Assembly (NCBI RefSeq): GCF_030272615.1
Contig: NC_081412.1
Coordinates: 664,976,481-665,040,480, forward strand
DNA from: Cryptomeria japonica
Lineage: Eukaryota; Streptophyta; Pinopsida; Cupressales; Cupressaceae
Direction: 5' to 3'
Length of the DNA: 64,000 nucleotides
Made by a program: the position numbers and the translations under genes. Shown in pieces: positions 25,159 to 36,713 of this stretch. Under the pieces are notes generated by a model. That model was not told the DNA's origin. It ran no database searches and worked only from the letters and a program-made list of their open reading frames with translations. The number at the start of each line of letters is the position of its first letter. Within the stretch, counting starts at the first letter, position 1.

Positions 25159-25775
25159 TGTTAGTTTGGTTAGCTAGGACAGCTAGTTCTCTATTTGTAA
25201 TAATTAGTAAATAATTGTTTGCTAAACAAATTTTGTTAGATAGGGACAATTATTTGTTAATTATTTGATCTCTTTTAGAAACTTCTAGCAACCAATTTTG
25301 TTAGGGTTGTTTAGTTGTTGTTAATCTCAGTCGTTGATTGAGAATTAATCTTAGCCATTGGTTTTCCAATGAGAGTAGTATAAAAAAGGGTCAAGGGTCA
25401 TTTGGAGGATATGAAATTTGTGGAGAAACTTGCAGTGTTAGCAAGGGTGTAGTGATAGCGTTGGGATAGTAGCGGGGTGGAATCTCAGTAGGAGAAATTG
25501 GGAGGTCGTCGAAGCTCTGCCATTAAGAGGCAAGCAGTATTTGTATCTCTTGATTTGTTGTAGTTAATATATATTCCTCATCTGCAGTACTGGTTTTCCC
25601 TTCAGGGTTTTTCCGAGGACAATTGTCTGAAAATATTGTGTCACTGTGTTGCATATTTCTTTCCACATGTTTTTATTTACGAAGTTGCAATTGTGTTATT
25701 TTTTAGTATTTCTCAGTTAAATAATCTTTATGAGATAGGAGATTAATAATCAGTAACCACAATAGAATTTTCACA
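25159..25775 (+). repeat. 5' LTR of copia element 2
   Basis: 617 bp, matching 29913-30529. A TATA-like 'gtataaaaaag' at about 25379 is placed well for the element's own promoter. The LTR ends in CACA, followed at once by the tRNA primer site. Confidence 0.93.
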
Positions 25776-25886
25776 TGGTATCAGAGCTAAGTAGAAAAAG
25801 TTTATCCTAGGCAAAGGAAAGAAAATCGAGGGTCTATAAAACCTAGTTTGACCTCTTTAGAATTATTGTTTCTTTTATCCCTTGAG

Positions 25887-26987
25887 ATGGCCTTAGCAGG
25901 TTTAAGAGATCAGGACAAATTAGATGGAGCCTCAAATTTTGGTGTCTAGAAAGCCAAAATTTCTTTATTGCTAGAAGAGAATGGTATCAAGGAATATGTT
26001 ACCACTGTTGTGAGTGTACCTACAGATCCAATACCTCTTGCAACATATAAGAAGGAATATGCCAAAGCGAGGAGGATAATTTCCGCATATCACAAATTTG
26101 GATATAGCTAAGGCAATGTGGGACGCCATCTTGAATTTGTACTAGAATGCGACCACTAACTAGAAGCTGATTCTCAGAGAAAAGTTGAGGAATACCTGGA
26201 TGAACAAGGGAGAAGACGTGACAAGTTACCTCACCGGGCTTAGAGTTGTCAAGGATGAGTTAGCAATTGTTGGAGATAAACCAGGTGATGATGACGTAGT
26301 ACGGATAGCCCTAAATGGTTTTTCTAAGTAGTGGGAGGTCTTTGTTCAATTTATTAATGGACGAGACACCTAAGCAAGTTGGGATCAACTTTGGAGTGAT
26401 TTCACTCAGGAGGAGCTTAGACTAAGCCTTTTTAGTGGATCCAACAGTAAGAGTCAAAAAGGTGAGATGGACCAAGAAAACGTTGCCCTAGCAGGAAAAG
26501 GGAAAACAAAGAAGGGGTCTAGCAAAGGATCAAATCCACAAAGTGAGAAGAAGAAGAAGGACTTGCCCAAGATCAAGTGCTATGGAGGTCATGAATTTGG
26601 GCACTATGTTAGTGATTGCCTGCAAAGGAAGAAGAATGAGAAGAAAGGGAAGAAGCAGATGGCAGCTTTAGCAAGTGCAGATGAGCTCTCTGGTAGAAGG
26701 GAGGATGAGTTTGCACTCATAGCTTGTATGGTTAGCTCAACCTCACAAAGTAGTCGGTATATAGATAGTGGGGCATCATTTCATATGACAGGATTTAGAG
26801 AGTATTTCTCCAATTACAAGGAGGAGAACACCAGAATCTGGATCTCTATGGAGAACTTTTCCAAACTCAACCCAGTTGGGAAAGGGACTATTTGGTTTCA
26901 GAGGAAGAATGGAAAGTTGATTTCCCTTCATGATGTGTTGCATGTGCCAGGTTTAGGTATGAATATGATTTATGTATCTATCCTTTA
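25887..26987 (+). pseudogene. Copia gag-protease of element 2 (broken)
   Basis: The likely start is ATG 25887 (MALAGLRDQDKLDGASNFGV), about 110 bases after the primer site. A TAG replaces the Trp of the usual 'NF..W' motif 21 codons in. A further stop and frameshift lie near 26108-26150. The later part (from 26467) has a Lys-rich region, a zinc knuckle CYGGHEFGHYVSDC in which the second Cys has become Gly, and the aspartic protease motif YIDSGASFHMT (about 26757). The frame stops with TAG after the DVLHVPGLGMNM block at 26986. Confidence 0.88.
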
Positions 26988-26994
26988 GGATAAA

Positions 26995-29918
26995 GGCTAC
27001 AATGTACTCTTTAGAGGGGCTCATGTGTTGATCAAGCATAAGGATTAGAAATCACCCATAGCTATTGGAGTTAGGAGTGGTCGACTTTATAGGTTGCAGT
27101 TTGATACTCCTAAGCCACTCATGAGTAGCAACAATCCTAGAGATCTTGAAGAGCTATAGCATAAGAGGATGGGCCATATACATCATGGAGCACTTAAATT
27201 GCTTCATGAGACTGTGACAGGTGTTCTAGAGGTGAGAACAGAGCACGATGATGTATGTAAGGGATGAGTGTTGGGGAAGTTTGCAAAAGCATCTTTTCCA
27301 AGGAGTGACACTCGATCTAAGGGTATTCTTGATCTAGTACATTCAGATATATGTGGGCCAATATCAATGAAGTCTCTCAGAGGATACGAGTACTATGTTA
27401 CTTTTATTGGCGATTTCTCTAGGAAGACCTGGATATACTTCTTTAAGACCAGGGATGAGGTTTTTAGTCACTTCCAAGAGTTCAAGACTCTTATGGAGAA
27501 CTCGACAGGAAGGAAGATAAAGGTCCTTTGATCAAACAATGGAGGTGAGTACAAAGGGAATGAATTCCAAGAGTTGTATACCAGGGAAGGAATCAAGAGA
27601 GAGTGGATTGTTCCTTACAACCCGCAACAGAATGGGGTTGCTGAGAGGAAGAATCGATGCATATCGAAGGCAGCAAGGGCTATGCTACATGATCAGGACC
27701 TGCCTCGCTACTTATGGGCAGAAGCATGTAGTGCGACAGTATACATATAGAAGAGGATTCCACATAAGGCACTAGGGAAAATGACACTAGAGGAAGCTTT
27801 TACAGGAAAGAAGCCAGATGTCAGTCACTTCAGGATATTTGGGATTTTGGCATACTGTCATATTCCAAGGGATACATGTATCAAGTTAGATCAGACTCCA
27901 AAGAGGGGGTACTTTGTGGGGTACAGTGAAACCTCAAAGGCATATTGGATATTTATTCTAGGGACTAGGAGGATTATAGTCAGGTGTGATGTCAAGTTCA
28001 TGGAGGACAAGGCATTTAGGAGGTCCAGAGATTTGCCAATAGAGCATCAGAGTGAGCAACTAATAGAAGCTCCAAGGATAGCTCAACTGAGTCAAGAGCA
28101 ACAAATCTCGAGTACAGTCACTAGTACTAGTATAGGCTCAGGGGGTCAGATTTCACAGAGTATGGAGCAATAGGTGTAGGAAGAGATGCATCAAGAAGAC
28201 ATGGAGGTTGACATTTCATCCTCTACAGTTGGGAGTAGGAACTATGTGGTTTAGCAAACACAAAAGAATACTTAGGAGTTAGTGGGTACTCCTAGGAGGA
28301 GTAGTAGACAACGGAGACAACCAACCAGGTATGATGACTATGCTGCATTAGTTAGTCAGTTGGTAGATAGCGAGCCTTCTAGCTATGAGGAGGCTGCACA
28401 ACATCAGGTGTGGCAAGTTGCAATGGTTGAGGAATATACCTTAATAATGCAGAATGATGTGTGGGAGGTACTTACTAGACCAACAGATAGGGTTGTGGTT
28501 GGATCACACTGGATCTATAAGATCAAGCATGGTGCAGATGGTAGCATCGAGAAATAAAAGGTAAGGTTGGTGGCAAAGGGGTTCTCTCAGAAGGAGGGAA
28601 TAGACTATGAGGAGACATTTGCTCTAGTGGCCAGGTATACTTCTATATGAGCTATAATCTTAGTTTTAGCACAGATGGGATGGAAGATCCATCAAATGGA
28701 TGTCAAGATAGCATTCCTAAATGGTGAGTTGAAAGAGGAGGTATACATAGAACAACCGAAAGGCTTTGTAGCACACAAAAAAAGACCCACATGTGTAGAT
28801 TGAAGAGAGATTTGTATGGAATCAAGTAGGCTCCTAGAGCTTGATATGAGCGCATTGATAGTTTCTTGTAGGAAATGGGCTTTGTGAAGAGTGAGGCAGA
28901 TACTAACCTCTACTACTTGATAGTTGGAGGTATGATTCTCATTCTTGTCCTACATGTGGATGACTTGTTTCTAACAGGTTCACTGGGGCTCATAGAAAAG
29001 TGCAAGAGGGACCTTGTAGTAGAGTTCGAGATGAATGATTTGGGACTTATGCACTACTTTCTAGGCATGGAGGTGTGGCAAACAAATGGAGAATTTTTTC
29101 TTGGACAAGGGAAATATTGCATAGAAATCTTGAAAAGTTTCAGGATGGAGGATTGCAAAGCCATGTCTACACCTATGATCATGAATTGGAGGAAGGTAGA
29201 CACATCTAGGGAGAAGGATGTAGATCCCACCTTATACAGATAGTTGATTGGTTCTCTCATGTATTTGGTCAACACCATGCCAGATATAGCATTTGCAATA
29301 AACTCTCTTTGTCAGTTCATGGTTGAGCCAGAGGGAGTACATTAGATAGTAGCAAAGCATGTGCTGCATTATTTATGAGGTATAATCAAGTATGGGATTA
29401 GGTATGCTTGAGGTCAAGGAATCAGGTTAATGGGCTATACTGACGTAGATTGGGTAGGTAGTATGACAGACAAGAGAAGCACTTCAGGGTGTTGTTTTTG
29501 TCTAGGATCAAGAGTTGTCTCTTGGTTCCACAGGAAGCAGAAGTTTGTGGCTTTGAGTTCTGTAGAGTCAAAATACATAGCAGCTAGCATGGCGACATGT
29601 GAAGCTATATGGCTTTGGAAGTTGCTACTATCCTTTTTTGGTCAGAAGGTGGCGACTACAGTGATACATTGCGACAATAAGAGTTGCATCAATTTGATTG
29701 AGAATCTGGTGTTTCATGATAGGTCGAAACATATAGACATCAAGTATCATTTCATCAGAGATTGTGTACAATGGGGGATTTTTCAACTACAGTTTATACC
29801 TACAGATCAACAAATAGTAGACATTCTGACAAAGGCATTGAGGAAGGCGAAATTCATCTTCTTCAAAGAAAAGTTGGGTGTCATGCAGAACAACTTCCTC
29901 GCTAAGAGGGAGTGTTAG
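26995..29918 (+). pseudogene. Copia integrase, RT and RNase H of element 2 (broken)
   Basis: In order: the gag-pre-integrase His block (about 27160); integrase with VHSDICGP, then SNNGGEY in which the second catalytic Asp is Asn, then QQNGVAERKN with the catalytic Glu (27268-27800); the 'FGILAYCHIP' region; RT with [17 protein letters not shown] (about 28697) and LHVDDLFLTG (the YVDD box with Tyr changed to His, about 28950); and RNase H from GYTDVDW through SSVESKY and a HCDNKS...KHIDIKYHF block to 29918. The final stop overlaps the 3' LTR start. Stops such as the TGA just before SNNGGEY and many TAG codons fit C-to-T decay of CGA, CAG and TGG. Confidence 0.9.
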
Positions 29919-30529
29919 TTTGGTTAGCTAGGACACTGTTTCTCCATATGTAATAATTAGTAAATAATTGTTTGCTAAACAAATTTTGTTAGATAGGGAC
30001 AATTATTTGTTAATTATTTGATCTCTTTTAGAAACTTCTAGCAACCAATTTTGTTAGGGTTGTTTAGTTGTTATTAATCTCAGTTGTTGATTCAGAATTA
30101 ATCTCGGCTATTGGTTTTCCAATGAGAGTAGTATAAAAAGGGGTCAAGGTTCATTTGGAGGATATGAAGTTTGTGGAGAAACTTGCAGTGTTACCAAGGG
30201 CGCAATGATAGCATTGGGATAGTAGTGGGGTGGAATCTTAGCAGAACAAATTGGGAGGTCATCGAAGCTCTGCTAGTAAGAGGCAAGTAGTATTTGTATC
30301 TCTTGATTTGATGTAGTTAATGTATATTCCTCATCTGCAGTACTGGTTTTCCCTTCAGGGTTTTTCCAAGGATAATTGTCTGAAAATATTGTGTAACTGT
30401 GTTGCATATTTCTTTCCACATGTTTTTATTTGTGAAGTTGCAGCTGTGTTATTTTTTTAGTATTTCTCAGTTAAATAATCTTTATGAGATAGAAGATTAA
30501 TAATCAGTAACTGTAATAGAATTTCCACA
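29913..30529 (+). repeat. 3' LTR of copia element 2
   Basis: 617 bp, partner of 25159-25775. It is preceded by the polypurine tract and followed by the target repeat CTCAG, after which RLP coding sequence resumes. Confidence 0.93.
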
Positions 30530-30911
30530 CTCAGAACTTGTGAATCTCACATTCCTTGCAGTTTTGAATATTTCCGACATCATGCTTTATGATTTGATCT
30601 AGCAAGGCAAGCAATTTGCAACCTTTGAGTCTTCTTCTTTTGCAGGAATTCCAGGTCTACATGGACCTCCATTAGAAATTAGAACCAAAGAAAGTCAAGA
30701 AGAAATGTATTAAAGAGAGACAAAGGTAGAAGCAGAAGCAGAGGAAGAAGATGATGAAATGAAGAGATGGTGGGCAGTGGGGGTGGCATTGAGTTATGGG
30801 GTGGGAATTGCCACTGTAATTGCAGTGTTGTGCTTCCATATCAAATGGAGATACGAATATTTCAGTTTTATGGATAGTTTTATGTCACACTTGTTTGGAA
30901 AGCCACCTTAA
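30530..30911 (+). pseudogene. LRR receptor-like protein copy B, 3' end
   Basis: This piece continues copy B from the duplicated target site. It encodes the last LRR and cap region (residue pattern NLTFLAVLNIS, then GKQFATFESSSFAG), a charged Lys/Glu stretch, then MKRWWAVGVALSYGVGIATV with a membrane span of about 22 residues (30768-30840). A short cytoplasmic tail ends ...LFGKPP and TAA at 30909. There is a TAG near 30599 and a frameshift in the Lys-rich part near 30690. There is no kinase. The Gly-x-x-x-Gly-like spacing in the span is typical of RLPs that pair with co-receptor kinases; here it is only a relic. Confidence 0.88.
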
Positions 30912-31750
30912 AAAATATAAGCTAGATATCACATTTTAAGGTAGAGGGACTCTCATAAAACATCTGGGCATTTGATTTTTCTACTTTCCTGATATCAGAG
31001 TTTTTACGTAACAGTTATCAATAGAACTTTTCCAATGTCAACTCTTATCTGAGTGATATGAGCCCCCACCACCATCAACCCTCTTCTTCATAATTTTTGT
31101 GTAATAATGACTTTTTCAACATCTAAGTTTTCTTTTGTTTAATGAATTTTAGATTAGTGTATAAATTTATGTGTATATCTTTACTAATTTTATGTTTCAG
31201 CGGATTTCTTTCTAAAGTGATATTTTGTGTAAATATTGAAAAAATTTAAATAATTAAAATGTGATCAAATTTATCATTTTAGTATTACAAGAAATAATTA
31301 TTAATTATTTAATCTATGATATAAGAAGATTTTGAGACTTGAGAAGCATGAATAAAAAAGAGTGAAGTGTTTATAAATAGTATTTTATAGATCACTTTAT
31401 ATGGATTAATCAAAGAAAATATAATTATAATTTTAGAGTCATCTTTTTTCTATATCATATAGTCTTATATTGTGTTAGTTTGTTATAATTCACAGGGTTC
31501 AACTTAATCTCAACACTAATGTAGTTGACAAAGGAAATAATAGTCACAAAATTCCATTTAGGTTCAATACAGTCCTACTCAAGTTTTCTAAAACTAATAT
31601 TTGGACGCCTTTTGATAATGCCATGATCTTACCTAGAATATTCACCAAGTATCTCTTACATTCTTCCATTATAATTTTAATATGTATGATAATATTGAGA
31701 TATATGTTAGTAGGGGGATTCACTATTAGTTTCAGTATGGGAAGGGTATA
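30912..31750 (+). repeat. 3' flank of RLP copy B
   Basis: Non-coding. From about 31130 it aligns with the 3' flank of copy A, and from about 31340 with window bases 1-435, the longest of the three-way matches. It contains 'gatattttgtg' and 'aaaatgtgat' blocks shared with copy A. The similarity ends near 31740. Confidence 0.6.
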
Positions 31751-32265
31751 GGTGTTAAGATGTATAATTATTTTAAATCAAATATTGTTTGTAGGATGAT
31801 AAATATGTCATAAGTCATGTTGTTTTCTTGTGTCAAGGATTTAATGTATAAATTGACAAACAAACAAGATTTAAGTCAAATGTAGGTCTGGGTAGTATCT
31901 TTGGTTGATAGACTAGATATAACAAAAGGGTATAACAATCTAATAAATAAATAAGTAAATAAGACACTTATGAAAATAAAGAATATGCAGAAGGCATATC
32001 TTATATGAGAAAGATGGATTAACTTTATAGATTAATGGTTCAGAATGTCCTAAAACCATGCAAGACGATGGAAAACTAGATGGCCATTAGATTTTCTGTC
32101 TACTACCTTTTTTCCTTCTCGCCTATCGTAAATATAGGTTCGCTTTAATTCAAGCTAGCAACCATCACATCTATGGTGAGAAGGGTACCGTCACCCTTGA
32201 CTGTATTTCATTCACTGTATTTTGTTGTGTGTTTTAGTTGAAGGCAATTTCCTTGACCGTATCCA
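31751..32265. other. Intergenic, nothing recognised
   Basis: AT-rich DNA grading into a more GC-rich segment at about 32150. No gene or repeat identified. Confidence 0.35.
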
Positions 32266-32660
32266 TCACCCGAACCGGTGATGAATGGTTCTTATTTGCC
32301 TTGAGACGGTTTGCACTGAGGAGTGATGTTCACATTTTTGGAGGCGAGTAGCTCCGAGGGGGGCTAGGGGAGGAATTGCAAGGGGGTCCACTGCTACTTC
32401 CTCCACTGCAATCAAACCTTCTGTTGTGATTCCGAATTGTTTCTCCAGCCTCGGGTATTGAGAACATATTGAGGCCCAGATCCTCCACAACGGCAATAAT
32501 ACGGCTACTATGTTTACATTCAGTGGTCCAATGAGAACATGGTTAATGGTGCTATATTGATACAAGGAATAGTTGTACGATGTGCTCTCACCAATGGCAG
32601 AGGAAGCATACTCCTCTGAAGATTAGAGGGCGCGTTTCTGTCCTCCGTAATAATGAGACT
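32266..32660 (-). pseudogene. GC-richer minus-strand coding-like fragment, unknown
   Basis: I do not recognise it. The segment is clearly more GC-rich than its surroundings. One minus-strand frame is open from 32565 to 32266 (MYQYSTINHVLIGPLNVNIV at its start). It could be extended upstream through one TAG with a Ser/Tyr-rich stretch. An overlapping minus frame reads through a Ser/Pro-rich segment (SGGSSSGPPCNSSPSPP). Two competing open frames in a GC-rich patch may be composition alone, so the call is weak. It could also be part of a transposon or an exon fragment. Confidence 0.25.
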
Positions 32661-34641
32661 CTCACATGATCACTTCCCACCAAAGATATGTGTACCTACA
32701 AATTAAACAAACCCAATCATTTTTTAAAGCCGCTAAACATTACATCTAATTTGCAAAAACAAATAAACAACTGGGAGTGGGTACCTGCTATGGATTCTTG
32801 TCTGTGTAATGCCCAAAATTTACACATTACACAACCCAGTTATCCACCTTCAACTAATGTATTTTGCAATAAAAAAAAAATCAAAACCATATTCAAATGC
32901 TTTTGTACAACTAAAAGTGATACTATCAATGAATATGTAACCTTACAAAGCAAGAGTGAATGTTAGAACCATAACATAAGGCTTCTTTTACTTTGCATCA
33001 TAACATACCTCTTTCTCACCCAATTTTCTCTCGCACCCCATCACGATGTAATTGGCTTCTCCTTTGTACTTACACCTGCCAGATGTCTACATGTCTAGAA
33101 TCTCAACACAAGCATAGAGGATAGTCAGATAAATGATCATCATGTTAAGTTGTATCTTTACTTTATCTAGATCACTCATACAATAATTACTGGCTAAATT
33201 TGCATAGATGAACAAGATATGCACAAGATTCAGTAAGAAAAGGCATGATCATTTCAAACCCAAAAGAGCAAGACCTAAGGGCTAGACCTAATGTCTCGGG
33301 GGGTCATCATAGATGGCCTTGCCTACATGAAGGCGCAAAGACCTTGTAGTTTGTAAAATTTTTTGAATCCCGTCTAATATGATGGTATAATAATGGGTAT
33401 GCAACCCTTTCTAGGGTCCAACTCCCCAAACAGTTTCCTCGTCGACTGCCACCCACTTAGGTGAAACAGGGACAAATACAACAACAAGAATATACTATAC
33501 CCATGCAAGACACACACCTTTTTCCAAAAGAGGCTAATACCTCAATCATTACCCAACCGATTCTCAACTAACAAATATTTTGGTAGATGGTCTCTCAAGA
33601 GGGGCAAATACAAGGTTAATGTAGGTCATTTTCTTATACAAAACTGAAATTGATAAGTACAATCTAATGAACCAACTTGATGTGATGAGATAATAGGTGT
33701 ATAAAGAAACAAGGCTATTGAACTTCCTCTAGACATAATTGTGTCAATCAAGAAATAATTTAATACTTGCTTGGACTTTTAAACATCACCAATCTTGAGT
33801 TACCCTCCTTAGGTCATAGTGTCATTTATGAACAACCAATTAACATGATATCCATATGCAAGAATTAGCAAGCAACATAAACAATAATAAAAGTAGACCA
33901 ATCATAACAAAATACAAGGTAGTAAGAGCCAAATATCTTTATGAAGAAACAATTATGATAAAGCCATCACTCTAGACCTATGTGAGGGTCTTATTATAAT
34001 AGACTTTGATGATATCAGGCATCATAATCCTATTATACTATAAAACCATTGTTAAAGAGTCACCACTTACATCAAGGTCAAATAAGGTTCCTCTTAACGC
34101 AGGAGACAAATACCAATGGTTGGTAAGATAATACCCTTTGATCCCTCATATGATGATGCACAATAATAATTATTTTCTCATCAAACAACAATCATAAGTA
34201 TCATACTTTAGATTATTAGAGGTAATTCTTTATAGAAAAATCATGACGAGGTAGAGAAATGATTTAGTACATCATCAACTAGTTATGCACTTTAAATCAA
34301 TAACAATACACAAGAAGATCATTGTCATTAATGTAACAATATATAACAATATATAACAAGACAAACTAGCAAAAATGTTAATCGAGATTGTAACTACTTG
34401 ATATCAATGATGCTCATTAATAAATTTCTTTCAGCAAACAAATATGTCCATAAATAAAGTTAAATGTAATGTTAAGGAAGGAAATCACTATAACAACATT
34501 TTAACATTATTATAACAGTGTCAACTATATAACAATGATCAAAATATTCTATCAACCAAGAATGACAGAGTTAGCATCACACATCTTGCCACTAAAACAA
34601 CCTATATGATTGCATGAAGTATAGTCAATTGTGAGTAATAT
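32661..34641. other. Intergenic, probably part of a long minus-strand LTR
   Basis: No gene. A GC-richer stretch at 33270-33480 resembles, in texture, the interior of long gypsy LTRs. It may belong to the LTR that ends at 36713. The left edge of that LTR was not located. Confidence 0.3.
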
Positions 34642-34776
34642 TGTTGAGACATGGACCAGCTAGGACTCAAACCTAGGACCTTCCATATGCTGCTGGAGTG
34701 CTCTACCACTGAGCTACTGGCCCCTCTTGGACCAGTCCATCGTCAGTCCAGGTGTGGCTTATTTCCAACACCAACA
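34642..34776 (-). repeat. TRIM 3' LTR
   Basis: 135 bp, TG...CA. The inner edge abuts the C-run that is the complement of the polypurine tract. It contains the better preserved tRNA-like unit. Confidence 0.9.
34652..34723 (-). ncRNA. tRNA-like Pol III unit in TRIM LTR, intact fold
   Basis: On the minus strand the 72 bases fold as a tRNA. Acceptor GGGCCAG pairs with CTGGTCC (one G-U), with discriminator A. The D arm is GCTC/GAGC with loop AGTGGTA, and the T arm is CTAGG/CCTAG with loop TTTGAGT. The anticodon arm is imperfect (CTCCA against TGGAA with an 8-base loop), so no anticodon can be named. Internal promoter boxes are clear: box A TAGCTCAGTGG (34706-34716) and box B GGTTTGAGTCC (34663-34673), 32 bases apart. 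It is probably not a working decoding tRNA but could recruit TFIIIC and Pol III. Confidence 0.75.
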
Positions 34777-34817
34777 CCCCCCTTAAGCTTGTGCTTGGGG
34801 CTCCTAGCCTGGACCTG

Positions 34818-34829
34818 GCTCTGATACCA
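34818..34829 (-). promoter_or_regulatory. TRIM primer-binding site
   Basis: Minus strand TGGTATCAGAGC, complementary to the 3' end of initiator-Met tRNA, directly adjoining the terminal CA of the 5' LTR. This placement decides the orientation of the element. Confidence 0.9.
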
Positions 34830-34964
34830 TGTTGAGACATGGACCAGCTAGGACTCAAACCTAGGACATTCCATATGCTGCTGGAGTGATTTACCACTGA
34901 GCTACTGGCCCCTCTTGGACCAGTCCATCGTTGGTCCGGGTGTGGCTTATTTCCAACACCAACA
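34830..34964 (-). repeat. TRIM 5' LTR
   Basis: 135 bp, same ends as its partner. It contains a second tRNA-like unit with both promoter boxes preserved. Confidence 0.9.
34840..34911 (-). ncRNA. tRNA-like unit in TRIM 5' LTR, D stem damaged
   Basis: Same layout as the unit at 34652-34723. Box A (34894-34904) and box B (34851-34861) are unchanged, but the 3' side of the D stem reads AATC in place of GAGC, which breaks that helix. The acceptor and T arms still pair. Confidence 0.7.
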
Positions 34965-36713
34965 AATACTATAGGAGTTATAGTCGAAACTATAAGCAAT
35001 AAATTATATTATCCCATATTAATCAAGAATGCTATATTTATAATTTCCAAATAATAAATCTTAATATACTTAAAGATCACTAATTACACCTCATTAATTT
35101 TGTAATATTCAACCTTCAATGATATAATACTCTTAAGCTTCAACATTAATATCGGTACTAATACATCCCTGTCTACTACTTGCATTTACTCACAACTCAT
35201 GTGACACATACTAATATTCAGTCTAATATTGGCACGAATGAATCCTTGTCATCAATGTTATTAATAGCCCATTACTTTAACATTAATATTACTATTTAGT
35301 TAATACAACTACTAAGATACCTCAAGAAATAATACTACCGTAAAAGGGTTGTTAATGCAAATATTGATAGACTTCACTCATTGTGCTGGCATATATACTC
35401 ATAGATAAACTCCCTCACAATATCATTTCCTCACATGCAGTGATGGCTTGGCCAATACACAAAATAGATTCGTTCATGATTCTTTAAAGGATTTTTGCTT
35501 CTATACTCTTTTATGGACTCACTGACCTTTGGGACACATTAAGCATACTCGGGAAAACATTCATAGCAGAGATTTCTATGTGATATTATTGTTGGGACTG
35601 TCTTAGTAAATCTAAATGAGTAAATTGATCTCTTGTTATCTCTTTTATTAATAGATAATAGACAAGAAAATGAACCAGATTGATCAAAGGCAACGTTACA
35701 TACCTGAACCTTGATTGCAATATTCATAGAAGCTGGATTTGAAGAAGAAACCCCAAGTGAATATAGTCGAGGCTCTGAGCCATCGAAAGGATACTAAGAA
35801 GCAAGAATAGCATCCACGACATATTCATGGGCTAAGCTGACCATAATTAATTTCCTAAGCAATAGGAGAATTATGGATGACAACCAAGTCGCAGTACCAT
35901 TGTTATTTCGCCCATCTCCCATTAAAGTTGGCAGAGCCTACCTCCTCTCCAATCACTTCTTTGCAATAATCGTACAACCAACTCTAGCACTAAGGATAAG
36001 AGATAAATCCATCAACACATTAAAATTTAATAAGACCTTGAAATCAATAAGATTATGTGTATGTCCATATCCTCAAAGAGTATATACAACTCATGGATGT
36101 GGATGAAAAGTTGTTCTAAGTTATACCTTGGACACCATTAACTATATAATATGGAAAGACCACAATATTTTTACATTATCACAATTACAACTTCATGTAT
36201 GCACTTTACATACTTCTTTTGCTTGTTTGAACATGTTGCTAGGAATTGTTGAGAAGCAAGCTGACATGATCCATAAGTCAAAACACAGTTTCACTTGCAA
36301 TATCATGAGCTTATTTTATTAAGATCCAATTCATCATAAAATCTCCATAGTGGTCAATCAGTTATATAGCATACACAAAGAAATAACAATCCTAAGAACC
36401 TATAATCATCACATGCCATAAAGTTTTTCCACTTACTTTTCTCACCATAGGGAGGATCCTCACACCCAATTCAATTCAAAGACATTTTTTCCATTTGAGT
36501 CAGTTGCATAACCAACTAAGCCATACTATGTTTTCAATTTCACCTTAAATATTCGGCATTTAAGCGCATAATTAGATTATTTCACATGAGAAACATATCA
36601 TAATTAAGATGTAATCATAAACTAAATGATTATATTATCAAACTCAAGTATACTATCTCAAGGTAGCACCAAAACTAAAAGTATTTATGTCCCTTAACAG
36701 GTGGGGCATCACA
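34965..36713 (-). mobile_element. Probable Ty3/gypsy LTR (minus), 5' terminus at 36713
   Basis: On the minus strand the segment begins TGTGATGCCCCACC, a terminus I associate with long plant gypsy LTRs. It runs leftward without coding potential. The left end is unknown and may lie near 33 kb, in which case the TRIM is nested inside it. No partner LTR, primer site or pol sequence was found, so the class is inferred from the terminus and length only. Confidence 0.4.

Larger units (their letters stand above)
25159..30529 (+). mobile_element. Ty1/copia retrotransposon, complete but defective (plus)
   Basis: A 5371-bp element inserted in RLP copy B. Two 617-bp LTRs both start TGTTAG and end CACA or equivalent. 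Target duplication CTCGG (25154-25158) and CTCAG (30530-30534) differs by one base. The primer-binding site TGGTATCAGAGC lies directly after the 5' LTR (25776-25787, initiator-Met tRNA), and the polypurine tract AAGAGGGAG ends at 29912. The order gag, protease, integrase, RT, RNase H is that of copia. The LTRs differ at about 45 positions by eye (about 7 per cent), so the insertion is old. Stops are numerous. Confidence 0.95.
34642..34964 (-). mobile_element. TRIM retrotransposon with tRNA-like LTRs
   Basis: A 323-bp element with two 135-bp LTRs (34642-34776 and 34830-34964), each running TGTTGAGACATGG to CCAACA on the plus strand. The core between them is 53 bp. On the minus strand the 5' LTR (right) is followed immediately by TGGTATCAGAGCC, a perfect initiator-Met tRNA primer site. 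The 3' LTR (left) is preceded by the polypurine tract TTAAGGGGGG. Flanking pentamers AATAT and AATAC differ by one base, as expected for a 5-bp target duplication. There is no coding capacity, so it is a terminal-repeat retrotransposon in miniature, moved by another element's proteins. Unusually, each LTR holds a 72-nt tRNA-like unit (separate entries). The LTRs differ at about half a dozen positions by eye. Confidence 0.9.

Noticed and set aside
25159..30529. An active retrotransposon
   Set aside because: LTRs differ by about 7 per cent, the integrase has an Asp-to-Asn at a catalytic position, the YVDD box is changed and stops occur in every domain.
34652..34723. A genuine cellular tRNA gene
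   Set aside because: It lies wholly within an LTR, is duplicated in the partner LTR and has a mismatched anticodon arm with an 8-base loop. A decoding tRNA is unlikely; a tRNA-derived Pol III unit is the better reading.
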